This document shows, piece after piece, positions 55,804 through 55,937 of a stretch of DNA of 55,937 nt. Origin of the DNA: an uncultured Collinsella sp. (GTDB lineage: Bacteria > Actinomycetota > Coriobacteriia > Coriobacteriales > Coriobacteriaceae); assembly GCA_902494195.1 (NCBI GenBank), contig CABUSH010000013.1:1-55937 (forward strand), read 5' to 3'. Position 1 is the stretch's first letter. The number at the start of each line of letters is the position of its first letter. The translations under genes were made by a program, and so were the position numbers. The notes below the pieces were generated by a model. It worked only from the letters and a program-made list of their open reading frames with translations, had not been told where the DNA came from and did no database searches.

Positions 55804-55937
55804 ACAAAAAAGACGGGGGACAACAAGATCCAGGTCATCAAGGCCGTCCGTGAGCTCACCAACCTTGGCCTGAAGGAGGCCAAGGAGGTCGTCGAGGGCG
55901 CTCCCAAGGCTGTTCTCGAGGGTGCCAAGAAGGAGGA
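55804..55937 (+). pseudogene. rplL: Ribosomal protein L7/L12 C-terminal fragment, cut by window edge
   Basis: The translation TGDNKIQVIKAVREL, TNLGLKEAKEVVEG and APKAVLEGAKKEE is the highly conserved L7/L12 C-terminal domain. The upstream in-frame sequence (from an ATG at 55765 without ribosome site) does not encode the L7/L12 N-terminal dimerisation domain, hinge or any recognisable module. It is on the strand opposite to rpoB, unlike the usual rplJ-rplL-rpoB order. It may be a broken duplicate or an assembly joint; the right end is not visible. Confidence 0.6.

Overview
The window looks like chromosomal DNA of a high-GC actinobacterium of the class Coriobacteriia, most likely a Collinsella-type gut anaerobe. 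This is inferred from the G+C-rich coding sequence, frequent TTG/GTG starts, an actinobacterial rpoB-rpoC/str/S10 gene order, FabK as the only enoyl-ACP reductase seen here, a fused AccD-AccA, and an anaerobic purine-catabolism cluster. No search was run, so the taxonomy is an inference.

Layout. 1-3.8 kb is accessory: a minus-strand small-RNA candidate with its own promoter and terminator, a DUF234-type AAA ATPase behind a 56-bp perfect palindromic promoter, an AbiEi/DUF559-like protein, and three patches of a 62-bp palindromic tandem repeat. 3.8-14.2 kb is a purine/uric-acid type operon on the minus strand (NCS2 permease, SsnA amidohydrolase, YgfK, a four-cluster ferredoxin, a molybdenum hydroxylase) with a divergent YheO/DauR-type regulator. 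14.3-20.1 kb holds ridA, a U32 peptidase-family protein, an RluA-type pseudouridine synthase, and a DeoR regulator coupled to a Gfo/Idh/MocA oxidoreductase. 20.6-26.4 kb is a truncated S10/spc cluster (rplC to rplX) that ends at a terminator, without rplE and the rest. 26.9-30.1 kb carries a histidine phosphatase, a CDF metal transporter and an orphan PTS EIIC. 30.1-39.3 kb is a complete FAS-II/acetyl-CoA carboxylase operon (fabH-acpP-fabK-fabD-fabG-fabF-accB-fabZ-accC-accDA) diverging from birA. 40.4-43.8 kb is rpsL-rpsG-fusA-rpsJ. 44.4-46.0 kb is an ECF sigma/anti-sigma pair, 46.4-54.4 kb is rpoB-rpoC, then galU and, at the right edge, a plus-strand piece of rplL.

Read along the minus strand, the order rpoB-rpoC / rpsL-rpsG-fusA-rpsJ / rplC...rplX is collinear with the classical rpoBC-str-S10-spc super-cluster, but other genes have been placed between the blocks. 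Three copies of a large structured palindrome sit at these joints: two 192-bp copies in the same orientation bracket the ECF sigma pair, and a third lies between rplC and the metabolic block. The core and inner-hairpin loop are conserved, while the stems differ in sequence but stay complementary. This element family, together with RpoC carrying an alpha-CTD-like helix-hairpin-helix tail and RpoB with a rewritten fork-loop-2 segment, is the most unusual content of the window.
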